In this document: positions 18,097-27,100 of the stretch, piece by piece
Position numbering within the stretch: position 1 is the first letter of the stretch
Layout: each line of letters begins with the position of its first letter
Source: Ruminococcus flavefaciens
GTDB taxonomy: Bacteria; Bacillota; Clostridia; Oscillospirales; Ruminococcaceae
Assembly: GCA_023662725.1 (NCBI GenBank)
Contig: JAMPIL010000001.1
Location: 1,196,449-1,260,448 of the forward strand
DNA length: 64,000 nt
Reading direction: 5' to 3'
Program-made: the position numbers and the translations under genes
Notes under the pieces: generated by a model
The model's database searches: none
What the model saw: only the letters and a program-made list of their open reading frames with translations
What the model was told of the DNA's origin: nothing

Positions 18097-18570
18097 TTGA
18101 GCGATTTTACGATTGAATTTCTGCAAAAAGATTCTCCGGACGATATCTTTCGCCAACTTTCCAACCTTGATATCCTCTGCGTAGGAAGCGACGGCTGGTC
18201 GGAGAACTCATTCCGCAGTGAAGCCGAAAAAGATAACGGGATAGTGATCTATATCAGATCCGAAAACAGTGTAATTTCACTTATTTCAGGCTATTTTGCG
18301 GTCGGAGAGGGAGACATAACAAGCGTTGCCGTTCATCCCGATCACCGCAGAAAAGGCCTTGCACAACGTCTTATCGCTGAATTTGAAAACAGGCTTCCCG
18401 AACTTACCGAAAGCATTTTCCTTGAAGTTCGGGAGTCTAATGAATCAGCTATTGCACTATATAAAAAATGCGGATTTGCGCCTTTATCCGTCAGAAAGAA
18501 TTTTTATGTAAAACCGCAGGAAAATGCGGTAGTTATGAGAAAAACTTGCACCAAGGAAGATGATGTTTAA
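18097..18570 (+). CDS. rimI: Ribosomal-protein-alanine N-acetyltransferase
   Basis: 158 residues, GNAT fold, with the acetyl-CoA loop HPDHRRKGLAQRL and the C-terminal ALYKKCGFAP region of RimI. RimI acetylates the N-terminus of ribosomal protein S18. I set the start at the TTG at 18097 because AAAGGA, formed by the last codons of polA, lies 7 bases upstream and the length then matches the family; in-frame ATGs at 18076 and 18079 lie inside polA. It sits directly before tsaD, a common gene order in Firmicutes. Confidence 0.85.
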   Translation: MSDFTIEFLQKDSPDDIFRQLSNLDILCVGSDGWSENSFRSEAEKDNGIVIYIRSENSVISLISGYFAVGEGDITSVAVHPDHRRKGLAQRLIAEFENRLPELTESIFLEVRESNESAIALYKKCGFAPLSVRKNFYVKPQENAVVMRKTCTKEDDV

Positions 18571-19581
18571 ATGATTATTTTAGGTATAGAAAGCTCCTGT
18601 GATGAAACCGCAGCAAGCGTAGTAAAGGATTGCCGTGAGATAATTTCCTCGGTAATATCAACTCAGATCGAGGAGCATAAAAAATACGGCGGAGTTGTTC
18701 CCGAAATCGCCTCACGCCGTCATTGTGAAAATATTCTCGGAGTTGTCCGCAAAGCTCTTGACGATGCCGGAATCACTCTTGCAGAGGTAGACGGAATCGC
18801 CGTAACCTACGCTCCCGGACTTATCGGCGCTCTGCTTGTTGGGGTAAGCTTTGCGAAAGCACTCGCTATGGCATCCGATAAGCCACTTATTCCTGTTCAC
18901 CACATTGCCGGACATATTGCGACAAATTACCTCACATTTCCCACTCTTGAACCGCCGTATCTCTGTCTTGTTGCAAGCGGAGGTCACAGCCATATCATCG
19001 AGGTTTTAAGCTATACAAGTTTCCGTGTAGTAGGAAGAACTCGTGACGACGCTGCCGGAGAGTGTTTCGATAAATGTGCCAGAGCCATGGGATTTCCTTA
19101 TCCGGGCGGAGTTCATATCGACAATGCTGCAAAAAACGGAAATTCGTCCGCTTTTAAGCTTCCTCGTCCTACCGTTGCCGGAAACGAATTTGATTTCAGT
19201 TTTTCAGGATTGAAAACCGCTGTGATCAATCTGCTCCACAATGCCGAGCAGAAGAACGTTTCTATTGACCGAAACGATCTTGCCGCAAGCTTGCAGTCAA
19301 CTATTGCAGAAATTCTGACGGATAAAACTATTCGTGCCGCAAAAGCTCTCGGCTACAAAAAAATTGCTCTCGCCGGAGGAGTTTCCGCCAATACCGGAGT
19401 TCGTGCCGCTCTTTCCGAAGCCTGCGAAAAAGAGGGATTCGAGTTCTATATGCCTGAAAAAAAGCTCTGCGGTGATAACGGTGCAATGATTGCCTGTCAG
19501 GGAAGCTACAATCTTCTTGCCGGCATTACTGCGGATGAGAGCCTTAATGCCATTGCCACACTCTCCATGGAGGATATCTGA
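18571..19581 (+). CDS. tsaD: tRNA N6-threonylcarbamoyladenosine transferase TsaD
   Basis: 336 residues, normal length. ASKHA-fold ATPase motifs ESSCDETAAS and the metal-binding histidines in HHIAGHIATN are present, as are LVASGGHSHI and ALAGGVSANTGVR. With TsaB and TsaE, not in this window, it moves threonylcarbamoyl onto A37 of ANN-decoding tRNAs. It begins immediately after the rimI stop. Confidence 0.96.
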   Translation: MIILGIESSCDETAASVVKDCREIISSVISTQIEEHKKYGGVVPEIASRRHCENILGVVRKALDDAGITLAEVDGIAVTYAPGLIGALLVGVSFAKALAMASDKPLIPVHHIAGHIATNYLTFPTLEPPYLCLVASGGHSHIIEVLSYTSFRVVGRTRDDAAGECFDKCARAMGFPYPGGVHIDNAAKNGNSSAFKLPRPTVAGNEFDFSFSGLKTAVINLLHNAEQKNVSIDRNDLAASLQSTIAEILTDKTIRAAKALGYKKIALAGGVSANTGVRAALSEACEKEGFEFYMPEKKLCGDNGAMIACQGSYNLLAGITADESLNAIATLSMEDI

Positions 19582-19770
19582 ATGAAAAAGCAATCCCCTA
19601 CAAACTGCGAAACTTGTACAAATTACGTCTACGATGACGACTACGATTGCTACACCTGCATGGTCAACCTTGATGAAGATGAAATGGCACGCTTTCTTCA
19701 GGGAACGAATTATGCCTGCCCATACTACCGTCTCGACGATGAGTACGGAGTTGTACGACATCAGAATTAG
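19582..19770 (+). CDS. Small Cys-rich protein, probably DUF6472-like
   Basis: 62 residues starting directly after the tsaD stop. Five cysteines occur, four of them as two CxxC pairs (CETC and CYTC) spaced by an acidic Tyr/Asp segment, followed by CPYYRLDDEY. This suggests a small zinc or iron-sulfur binding fold. Similar short acidic proteins occur beside tsaD or other translation genes in Clostridia; the DUF number is from memory and uncertain. No function is assigned. Confidence 0.75.
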   Translation: MKKQSPTNCETCTNYVYDDDYDCYTCMVNLDEDEMARFLQGTNYACPYYRLDDEYGVVRHQN

Positions 19771-19774
19771 CTTA

Positions 19775-19799
19775 TTGTGGGAGACTCTGTCCCCCACAA
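19775..19799. other. Hairpin after the polA-tsaD unit
   Basis: TTGTGGGAGA and TCCCCCACAA form a 10-bp stem (one G-U) with a five-base loop, but no T run follows on either strand, so it is not a standard intrinsic terminator. It may be a processing or 3'-end stability element between convergent units. Confidence 0.45.
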
Positions 19800-19860
19800 C
19801 CTCTGCCAAAGGGTTATTCAACCATTTGGAAACCCAGTATTAATACAGAGCGTAAATACA

Positions 19861-20403
19861 TTAATTTGTTATAGTATATTTTTTTACTGCTCCTTTATCG
19901 GTAATTTCAGCTATTTCAGCGGAATTACTGTCGCTTAAAAGCTCTCCGAGAACCGTTATTATGTCGCATTCCGGAATTTTCCCCTGTTCCACAGCTTGCT
20001 TTATAGAACCTGAGAGAATTTCTGCATCCGCTTTTTCGAGGATTTTTCCTCCGTTTTCACTATATGCAACTATACAGGACGGCGAAACTTTCCAATTGTT
20101 GAGCAAATATTCAAGCGTTTCGCAATAGCCGCTTTCACCAAGTATAACAAGCTCGGTATATCCGGTAAAAATCGGTTTTCCGCTCTTTATCTCCGCAGAC
20201 TTTTGTGCAGAAGAAATGTCTTTGCCTGAAGCTGAAACTGAATCTCCGTTGCCTGTAAAAAAGGTGAACGTGAGATTTTTTTCGTTTTCTCCGCTTATCG
20301 AGACGGCACGCAGATAATTTTTGTCGTGAACCAGACCGCTCGAAGAGCATCCTGTAAGGGTCAAAACAGCTATAGAAGCCGTCAGAATCATCTTTTTCAG
20401 CAT
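19861..20403 (-). CDS. gerC: Short GerC-type germinant receptor lipoprotein
   Basis: 180 residues with a lipobox (LTGC, Cys19), so a membrane lipoprotein. The body resembles the N-terminal part of GerAC family proteins, including a region about mapping spore-type alternatives typical of them (KPIFTGYTELVILGES). Normal GerC proteins are about 370-400 residues, so roughly the C-terminal half is missing and the gene ends without sign of a frameshift. It follows gerB with a 7-base overlap and uses a GGGGAG site before ATG at 20403. Position makes the identity firm; activity of the short form is unknown. Confidence 0.75.
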   Translation of the reverse strand: MLKKMILTASIAVLTLTGCSSSGLVHDKNYLRAVSISGENEKNLTFTFFTGNGDSVSASGKDISSAQKSAEIKSGKPIFTGYTELVILGESGYCETLEYLLNNWKVSPSCIVAYSENGGKILEKADAEILSGSIKQAVEQGKIPECDIITVLGELLSDSNSAEIAEITDKGAVKKYTITN

Positions 20404-21395
20404 AATTTCTCCCCTTTCAGCTTTAAGCATATTAATTTTATCAGCGGAACTGCAAAAAATGCAGCTATAACTGCTATGGCTATCGCCGTGCTGTACGGAG
20501 GAATCTTTGAGAGCAAAAACGCTGATCCTATCATTAAAATCAAACTAACACTGCTCCGATATTTGGTGAACGAAGGAAAAAGTTCTCCTATAATATATGC
20601 CGCAGAGGTCATCTGAACGGCTATCGAAAAGACTGCAAATATCGCAAAAACTATCAGGAAAAGCGAGTCTATTCGCTGAGACGCAAACGGCTGTGACAGT
20701 TGTGCCGCTGTAATTACCGGAAAATCAACAACTTGCATTATTCCGCCTGCCACAAGCACAGCAGTTACGGTAACAACTGCCGTTAATATTATTTTCCCGA
20801 TAAAATATCCTATCGAGTTCTTCAAACGATGTCCTTTGGTCATTTTCAGCAGAACAGCAAAGCTTCCAAGGCCTCCGCTTAAAACAAATCCGATGAGCAG
20901 TTCATCAAAAAAGCTGCGTCCGCTGTCGGCTCTGGTTAGATTTTTCCAGTTCATATCTGTCGCTGCACTTATTGCGGCAACAAGCAGACATACTGCTCCG
21001 ACGGCAGCGGCAATAAGCGATGAACGTGCAAGAGATTTCATTCCGGTTGACGAAATATAGAGACAAACCAGCGCTATCAGCTCCGATACAAGAAGTTTTC
21101 CCCATATTCCGCCTGAATTTTCATAGGGAATATATATGACCTTTGAGGCGTTCCACTGCATTCTGAATAAAAGTCCGCCCCACATTATCATGTAAACAAG
21201 GTAAAACCAGTTTTCCCACTTGCTTTTTTCACCGCCAAGATATATTACAGGAATCGCCATTATAAATTGCAGAACGATACCAGCCGAAAGTCCAATGACA
21301 GTAACGAGCGACATTTTCCCCATAAAGCAAAACAGTGTAAATGCGTCTGTTATGAGAAGCATTGCCGCAAGTTGATTTTTTGTGATATTATTCAT
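20397..21395 (-). CDS. gerB: Germinant receptor B subunit (GerAB-type permease)
   Basis: 332 residues with about ten hydrophobic segments, in the GerAB/endospore germination permease family (APC superfamily fold). It should sit in the spore inner membrane and, with GerA and GerC, bind a germinant such as an amino acid. The ATG at 21395 follows GGAGG and overlaps the end of gerA by 8 bases, so translation is coupled; the in-frame start further upstream lies inside gerA without a ribosome site. Confidence 0.87.
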   Translation of the reverse strand: MNNITKNQLAAMLLITDAFTLFCFMGKMSLVTVIGLSAGIVLQFIMAIPVIYLGGEKSKWENWFYLVYMIMWGGLLFRMQWNASKVIYIPYENSGGIWGKLLVSELIALVCLYISSTGMKSLARSSLIAAAVGAVCLLVAAISAATDMNWKNLTRADSGRSFFDELLIGFVLSGGLGSFAVLLKMTKGHRLKNSIGYFIGKIILTAVVTVTAVLVAGGIMQVVDFPVITAAQLSQPFASQRIDSLFLIVFAIFAVFSIAVQMTSAAYIIGELFPSFTKYRSSVSLILMIGSAFLLSKIPPYSTAIAIAVIAAFFAVPLIKLICLKLKGEKLC

Positions 21396-22848
21396 GATAT
21401 TCCTCCACGGTAAAGCCACGATTCTGCATTTTTTTCATACCGGAGCGTATTGCCGTATCTTCCATTCCGCTTTTTGCAAAAGGAGAAAGCGGCGCAGTAT
21501 ACGGAAATCCGTAGTCCTCGGTCGCACAGATATTTGCAAGAACAGCGCAGGCAAGCAGACTTATTCCGAAAAGACCGAAAATTCCTCCTGCCGCAAGAAA
21601 AGCGAATCGAAGAATAGTTACCGCCGGATTAAGCTCCGGTACTGCAAAACCGCTTATAACAGCAAGAGCTGTCATTGTAAGAAGCGGAGTGCTTATCAAT
21701 CCCGAACTGACTGCTGCGTCGCCGATAATAAGTCCGCTAACTATGCTTACAGCTCCGCCGACTGGTTTAGGCAGACGGATTCCGGCTTCCCTTATTATTT
21801 CATACATCAGAAGAACGCCTATAGATTCGGTTATTATCGAAAGCGGAGCTTGCTTTTCCGATTCAACAAGCAGCATAAGCATTGTACTGTTTAGAAGTTC
21901 GGGATGATGCATGACTATCGCCGCATAAACTGCCGGAAGAAGAACCGAAATAACGAACGCTCCATATTTGATCCAGCGTATAAACGTCGCATAATAGGGC
22001 TTAAACGAGTAATCATCAAGAGTCTGAAAGCTTTCGCAGAATAGTCTGGGAATAACAATCGCAAACGGAACTCCGTCTACAAGCAAAGCGACACGTCCCT
22101 CAATAAGCTTAGAGCAAAGCACGTCCGGACGCTCTGTGGTTCCCGTTGAACTGAAAAGCTCAAAGTTATCGCTTTCAACAAATGGACGTATATATCCTGT
22201 GGAAAGAATAGATTCAAGCTCTATCTTATCGAGAGACTTGCGAATTTTATTCATAAGTCCTTTTGGCACACGATCTTGCATATAGCAAAGACACAGGTCT
22301 GTGCGGCTTTTTTCACCCTTCACCATAAGCTCCATAACAAGAGCCGGACTTTTCAGTCGTCGGCGAATAAGCGACATATTAGTTCGGACAGTTTCAACAA
22401 ACCCCTCGTGTGCGCCCATAATATTCGCTTCACCTGAAGGTTCTTGTATACTTCTTGAGGCATATCCCTGAACTCCGAAGGCAAGCGCTTTGTCTATCTT
22501 ATCAGCGATCAGGACGGCAAATCCGGAATTAAGCAGTCTGAAAAGAGTATCATAATCATAAGCTTCCGGACGATCATTTGAAAGCAGAAGCATTTCCTGA
22601 ATATAATGAAAAAGCTCATGGGAATCTTTTTTGGCAGATATATTGGTTATCGGTTCAAAAATCAATTCAGTAATCACAGCCGTAGAAACCATGCCCTCAC
22701 AGCATAAAAGCGCACAATGAATACCTCCGGAAACGAATTCGTTTATAAGAACATCAGATGAACCTCCGGATATTTCTTTTATTTTCTCGATAGATTCTTT
22801 CAAATCAGGTATAATTTTAATTTTTTTCAAGTTATTGTCATTCATCAT
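21388..22848 (-). CDS. gerA: Germinant receptor A subunit
   Basis: 486 residues, typical GerA/SpoVAF family length. A soluble N-terminal domain (about 1-280) is followed by a membrane domain with about five helices and conserved features such as PERPDVLCSKL-like TERPD and LIEGRVALLVDGVPFA. The product is an integral protein of the spore inner membrane, part of a germination channel or receptor. AGAGGTG precedes two adjacent ATG codons (22848, 22845), either of which could be used. It is first in the gerA-gerB-gerC operon. Its presence implies the organism can form spores or descends from one that did. Confidence 0.92.
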   Translation of the reverse strand: MMNDNNLKKIKIIPDLKESIEKIKEISGGSSDVLINEFVSGGIHCALLCCEGMVSTAVITELIFEPITNISAKKDSHELFHYIQEMLLLSNDRPEAYDYDTLFRLLNSGFAVLIADKIDKALAFGVQGYASRSIQEPSGEANIMGAHEGFVETVRTNMSLIRRRLKSPALVMELMVKGEKSRTDLCLCYMQDRVPKGLMNKIRKSLDKIELESILSTGYIRPFVESDNFELFSSTGTTERPDVLCSKLIEGRVALLVDGVPFAIVIPRLFCESFQTLDDYSFKPYYATFIRWIKYGAFVISVLLPAVYAAIVMHHPELLNSTMLMLLVESEKQAPLSIITESIGVLLMYEIIREAGIRLPKPVGGAVSIVSGLIIGDAAVSSGLISTPLLTMTALAVISGFAVPELNPAVTILRFAFLAAGGIFGLFGISLLACAVLANICATEDYGFPYTAPLSPFAKSGMEDTAIRSGMKKMQNRGFTVEEYHE

Positions 22849-22890
22849 CTCACCTCTGTATTATTATGTGAGATTTAATTCAGGATATAC

Positions 22891-22926
22891 AAAAATGAGC
22901 TGCCGTACCTCTGTACAACAGCTCAT
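22891..22926 (-). terminator. corA-like gene terminator
   Basis: A 14-bp stem on the minus strand (ATGAGCTGTTGTAC against GTACGGCAGCTCAT, two U-G pairs), loop AGAG, then TTTTT. It separates the transporter from gerA. The core CTGTTGTAC/GTACGGCAG recurs at two other terminators in the window. Confidence 0.85.
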
Positions 22927-22931
22927 TAATT

Positions 22932-23858
22932 TTATTTCTTTTTCCATTTCATAAGGATAAACGCAGTCATTCCGGTAAGGAATATCGTAAGCGCTATCGA
23001 AAACCACGTATACGGCATAGGCAGATCGACGGTATTGATTCCGTAAAAAGCAAATATAATATTCGGGATTTCAAGAATTATCGTGATGATAGTAAGTCTC
23101 CACATCACCAGATTAAGATTATTTGAGATTATAGAGGAAAATCCATCCATCATACTTGAAAGAATCCCCGTATAAATGCTCGCCATTTCGATAGCCTGTT
23201 TCATTTCAATAAGAACATCTTCAAGGAGATCCTGATCTTCATCATAAAGCTTTATAACTCGTCCTCGGAAGATTTTCTCGATAGTAGCTTCGTTCGCTTT
23301 CAAAGACGTTGAAAAATATACGAGCGATTTTTCAAGAGCAAGAAGCTGCATAAGAAGCTCGTTTTTCATCGCATCGTGAAGTTCCTGCTCGGCTGCGGAT
23401 GAAATCTTGTCGATTTGTTTCAGATAGGTAAGAAACAGCGCTGCAATTCTCAACAAAAGCTGTAAAACAAAGCGTGTTTTAAAACTTGGACGAAGATTTC
23501 TTATCCCTCCGTGCATAGCCTCATTAATTACCTGTATTTCTTTAAGCGATATAGTGAAAACATAATCGTCCGTAATAATAATTCCCATAGGCTGGGTGTA
23601 GAAATTGCGGGTTTTATCGTCATCGACTGTAGAAACAGGAGTATCTATAATAACAAGAGTCTGCTCGTCCTCACGTTCAATACGTGAAGATTCTTCTTCA
23701 TCGAGTGAAGACTTAACAAATCCGCTGTCAAGACCGTAATCATCTATCAGAACTTTTATCTCCTGTGGAGTTGGATCAACAACAGATATCCAGCATCCGG
23801 ACGTTGCTTCATCACATTGAGAAAGCTTTCCGTTTTCAGTTATATAAAAATTAATCAT
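22932..23858 (-). CDS. CorA/ZntB-family divalent cation transporter with GIN motif
   Basis: 308 residues. A soluble N-terminal domain rich in acidic residues, a long helix region (about 120-240) and two C-terminal membrane helices with a KWKKK tail: the pentameric CorA layout. The selectivity motif between the helices reads YGIN (Gly273-Ile274-Asn275), where Mg2+-transporting CorA has YGMN; ZntB, which moves Zn2+, has GIN. The cation is therefore uncertain. The start at 23858 follows AGGAAATG; an upstream in-frame extension lacks a site. A 210-base leader with a 14-codon ORF precedes it, which suggests attenuation. Confidence 0.87.
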   Translation of the reverse strand: MINFYITENGKLSQCDEATSGCWISVVDPTPQEIKVLIDDYGLDSGFVKSSLDEEESSRIEREDEQTLVIIDTPVSTVDDDKTRNFYTQPMGIIITDDYVFTISLKEIQVINEAMHGGIRNLRPSFKTRFVLQLLLRIAALFLTYLKQIDKISSAAEQELHDAMKNELLMQLLALEKSLVYFSTSLKANEATIEKIFRGRVIKLYDEDQDLLEDVLIEMKQAIEMASIYTGILSSMMDGFSSIISNNLNLVMWRLTIITIILEIPNIIFAFYGINTVDLPMPYTWFSIALTIFLTGMTAFILMKWKKK

Positions 23859-23906
23859 TTCACATTTCCTATTCGGACACAAAAAAACAGCATCCGAACT
23901 GCGCTC

Positions 23907-23931
23907 CTTTCACCAGAATTCCCGGTGAAAG
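23907..23931 (-). promoter_or_regulatory. Hairpin in the transporter leader
   Basis: CTTTCACC and GGTGAAAG form an 8-bp stem with a nine-base loop between the leader ORF and the transporter start. A seven-T run at 23881-23887 lies 20 bases beyond, but the sequence just before it pairs poorly, so I do not call a terminator. Confidence 0.5.
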
Positions 23932-23956
23932 TCAATACAACATGAGCTTCCGCCGG

Positions 23957-24001
23957 TTAAGGGGATTCAAATATTAAATTCCCATAAGGGTCAGAACTCA
24001 T
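23957..24001 (-). CDS. 14-residue leader peptide upstream of CorA-like gene
   Basis: A GGAGG ribosome site 5 bases before ATG opens a 14-codon frame, MSSDPYGNLIFESP, followed by TAA. It lies inside the leader of the cation transporter. It contains Asp-Pro and ends Glu-Ser-Pro before the stop; acidic and proline residues near the N-terminus of Mg2+-responsive leaders such as MgtL destabilise or stall ribosomes when Mg2+ is low. The strong site and placement support translation; regulation is inferred. The 301-base gap 23859-24159 otherwise contains the hairpin, the promoter and the adhesin terminator. Confidence 0.6.
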   Translation of the reverse strand: MSSDPYGNLIFESP

Positions 24002-24076
24002 AATACACCTCCGAATAATAATACAAAATTATAAAATCTCTGCTATTGAAGATAATTCAAAAGCGGCTATAAATAT

Positions 24077-24105
24077 ATTATATCAAATTTTTCATAAATT
24101 TACAA
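24077..24105 (-). promoter_or_regulatory. CorA-like transporter promoter
   Basis: TTGTAA (24100-24105), a 17-base spacer and TATAAT (24077-24082) on the minus strand, placing the start of transcription near 24070 and giving a leader of about 210 bases. Confidence 0.7.
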
Positions 24106-24116
24106 CCCTTTTATAC

Positions 24117-24148
24117 AAAAAAATCTCCCCCGTTTTCACGGAGGAGAT
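24117..24148 (-). terminator. Terminator of the giant adhesin gene
   Basis: ATCTCCTCCG and CGGGGGAGAT form a 10-bp stem (one U-G), loop TGAAAA, followed by seven T on the minus strand, 12 bases after the stop codon. Confidence 0.85.
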
Positions 24149-24159
24149 AATTTTAGTGA

Positions 24160-27100
24160 TTATTCATCATCTTCTTTTTTGAGCGAACGTGATACAAATG
24201 CTGTTGCTGCTGCGAGAGCGATAACTGCAAGTGAAGCGCCTATGCCCTTGACTCCTGTCTTAGGAGCATTAGTAGATGAAGCCGGTTTAGACTTAGTTGT
24301 TGTAGTCTTAGAAGCTGGTTTTGCTTTTGTTGTTGTAGTTTTTTCTGTAGCTGCAGTTGTTGTAGTAGTTGTTGTTGCTTCATCGCCCTTAACATCAACT
24401 GTAGTTGTAGTAGTTGTTGCTGTGTTATGGTCGATATCAATATCTTCTGTTGTAGTAGTTGTTGTTGTGGTGGTCGTAGTTGTTGTTGTGGTTGTAGTAG
24501 TCGTCGTTGTAGTAGTTGTTGTAGTAGTTGTTGTAGTGGTGGTTGTTGTAATATCAATTGCCTCATCGATCATTACTACAGTATCAGTATCAACATCAAG
24601 TCCATCAATAGTAACAAGTTTTCCGTCCTTGATCTCGAATTCAATATCTGTTGCAACCTGATATCCCTCTGGAGCTGTAAGCTCATGGAGGATATATGTT
24701 CCGTCTACAAGTTTAACTGTAGTTTCAGAAGTTCCTGAAATCCAGATGAGTGAAGCGCCGAAGCCGTTTACAAGCTGTGCGTCTGTTCCAAGCTCAATTG
24801 TGTCTTCTTCAAATACGATTGTATTGCCGTCTACGTCAGTACCAGTAAGTGTAAGAGTTGCACCCTTAACTTCATCACCGTATACATCCTGCTTATCAAT
24901 CTTGATTTCAGCTGTTACAGTAATGGTGGTGGTAGTTTCTTCTGTAGTTGTCGTAGTCGTTGTTGTAGTTGTTTCTTCTGTGGTTGTCGTAGTCGTGGTA
25001 GTTGTGGTAGTTGTTGTTGTCGTTGTTGTGGTGGTAGTTGTCGTTGTAGTCGTAGTCGTATCGGAAGTTGTGGTTGTCGTTGTAGTTGTTGTTGTTGTAG
25101 TCGTATCGGAAGTTGTTGTTGTGGTTGTAGTAGTTGTTGTTGTCGTTGTAGTCGTTGTCGTGGTAGTCGTTGTCGTGGTAGTCGTTGTTGTGGTAATCAC
25201 CTTATCGATCATCTCAACTTCGTTGTCCTTGCCGACAATTCCGCCTTCGATAACCTTGCCGTCCTTAACCGTAAATACGATATCAGTTTCAGCTTTTTCG
25301 TATCCTTCCGGAGCTACGCTCTCGTGGAGAGTATAAGTACCGTCTTCTACGAGTACTGTTGTTGCTTCCTTTCCGGATAACCATACAAGCGTTGAGCCGG
25401 TTGCATTCATTATGCTTCCGCCTTCGCCTACGTTCAATGAACCTGCTTCAAACTCTATCGGTGTTCCGTCTGGCTTCACTCCTGTGAGTTCGAGCTGAGC
25501 TCCCACTACTTCATTTCCGCCTGCTGCATCTACCTTGTTGATCACCACTTCATATTTTGGTATTGTCGTGGTCGTTGTTTCTTCTGTAGTTGTCGTAGTC
25601 GTTGTTGTAGTTGTTTCTTCTGTGGTTGTCGTAGTCGTGGTAGTTGTGGTAGTTGTAGTCGTTGTAGTCGTATCAGAAGTTGTTGTGGTGGTTGTAGTTG
25701 TAGTCGTATCGGAAGTTGTGGTTGTCGTTGTAGTCGTGGTTGTCGTTGTTTCTTCTGTTGTAGTTGTCGTAGTCGTTTCTTCTGTAGTTGTAGTTGTGGT
25801 TGTTGTAGTTGTAGTCGTTGTCGTGGTAGTCGTTGTTGTGGTAATCACCTTATCGATCATCTCAACTTCGTTGTCCTTGCCGACAATTCCGCCTTCGATA
25901 ACCTTGCCGTCCTTAACCGTAAATACGATATCAGTTTCAGCTTTTTCGTATCCTTCCGGAGCTACGCTCTCGTGGAGAGTATAAGTACCGTCTTCTACGA
26001 GTACTGTTGTTGCTTCCTTTCCGGATAACCATACAAGCGTTGAGCCGGTTGCATTCATTATGCTTCCGCCTTCGCCTACGTTCAATGAACCTGCTTCAAA
26101 CTCTATCGGTGTTCCGTCTGGCTTCACTCCTGTGAGTTCGAGCTGAGCTCCCACTACTTCATTTCCGCCTGCTGCATCTACCTTGTTGATCACCACTTCA
26201 TATTTTGGTATTGTCGTGGTCGTTGTTTCTTCTGTAGTTGTCGTAGTCGTTGTTGTAGTTGTTTCTTCTGTGGTTGTCGTAGTCGTGGTAGTTGTGGTAG
26301 TTGTAGTCGTTGTAGTCGTATCAGAAGTTGTTGTGGTGGTTGTAGTTGTAGTCGTATCGGAAGTTGTGGTTGTCGTTGTAGTCGTGGTTGTCGTTGTTTC
26401 TTCTGTTGTAGTTGTAGTCGTTGTTGTAACTTCAGAGGCTTCATCAATCATTACGATCGTATTGTCCTTAACCTCTTCGCCATCTGTTCTTGTAACTTTT
26501 CCATCCTTGACTATGAATACGATATCATTAGCTTTTTCATATCCATCAGGAGCATTTTCTTCGTGAAGCGTATATGTTCCGTTTGGAAGACCTATTGCAA
26601 ATATATCTTTCGAGGAAGTCCACACAAGCTTTGTTGCTGTGTCTGATGTTACATCAGAATCATTGCCAACCTTTTTATTGAATGTGTAGAAATGTGCTTC
26701 TGCATTTGCACTGTTATCAACAGAATCTGCGATAATATTTCCCTCAAAGTTTCCTCCGGTAATTGTAACAGTTGCATTCGGAGCAACAATGTGTCCGGTA
26801 AGATAGTTTGAAGAAACCGACATAGCATCCGGTAGATTAAAAATCAAACCGATACCGTCTTCAAGATTAATCTGTGAATCTGTCTGTGAGCCTGCAAGAC
26901 TTTTCAATGCTTCACTTAAGCTTGAACCGTTAAGAGAAATATTAGGTCCCGCTGAACCATATGAAGTAAATTCCAGACCGATCGGATTATCATTTACATC
27001 GGTAATTGAAATAACATATCCGCCGTTTACAAGTGCCTCTAAATCTTCAACACCTGTAAGATTAATTTTTTCTGCCTGCTTAAAAATTTCATATGGAATT

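Noticed and set aside
23859-24070. M-box (ykoK) magnesium riboswitch
   Set aside because: The location fits, but I could not align the conserved M-box core or its three-helix order, and a translated short frame occupies the region.
24400-26500. CRISPR-like or satellite repeats
   Set aside because: The repeated DNA is coding and in frame, with no unique spacers between equal direct repeats.
24746-26566. Long open frames of almost pure valine on the plus strand, also near 1833, 6270, 9404 and 7812
   Set aside because: They are antisense readings of the Thr linkers (ACN codons read as NGT). No ribosome sites, no plausible protein and strong sense genes exist on the other strand.
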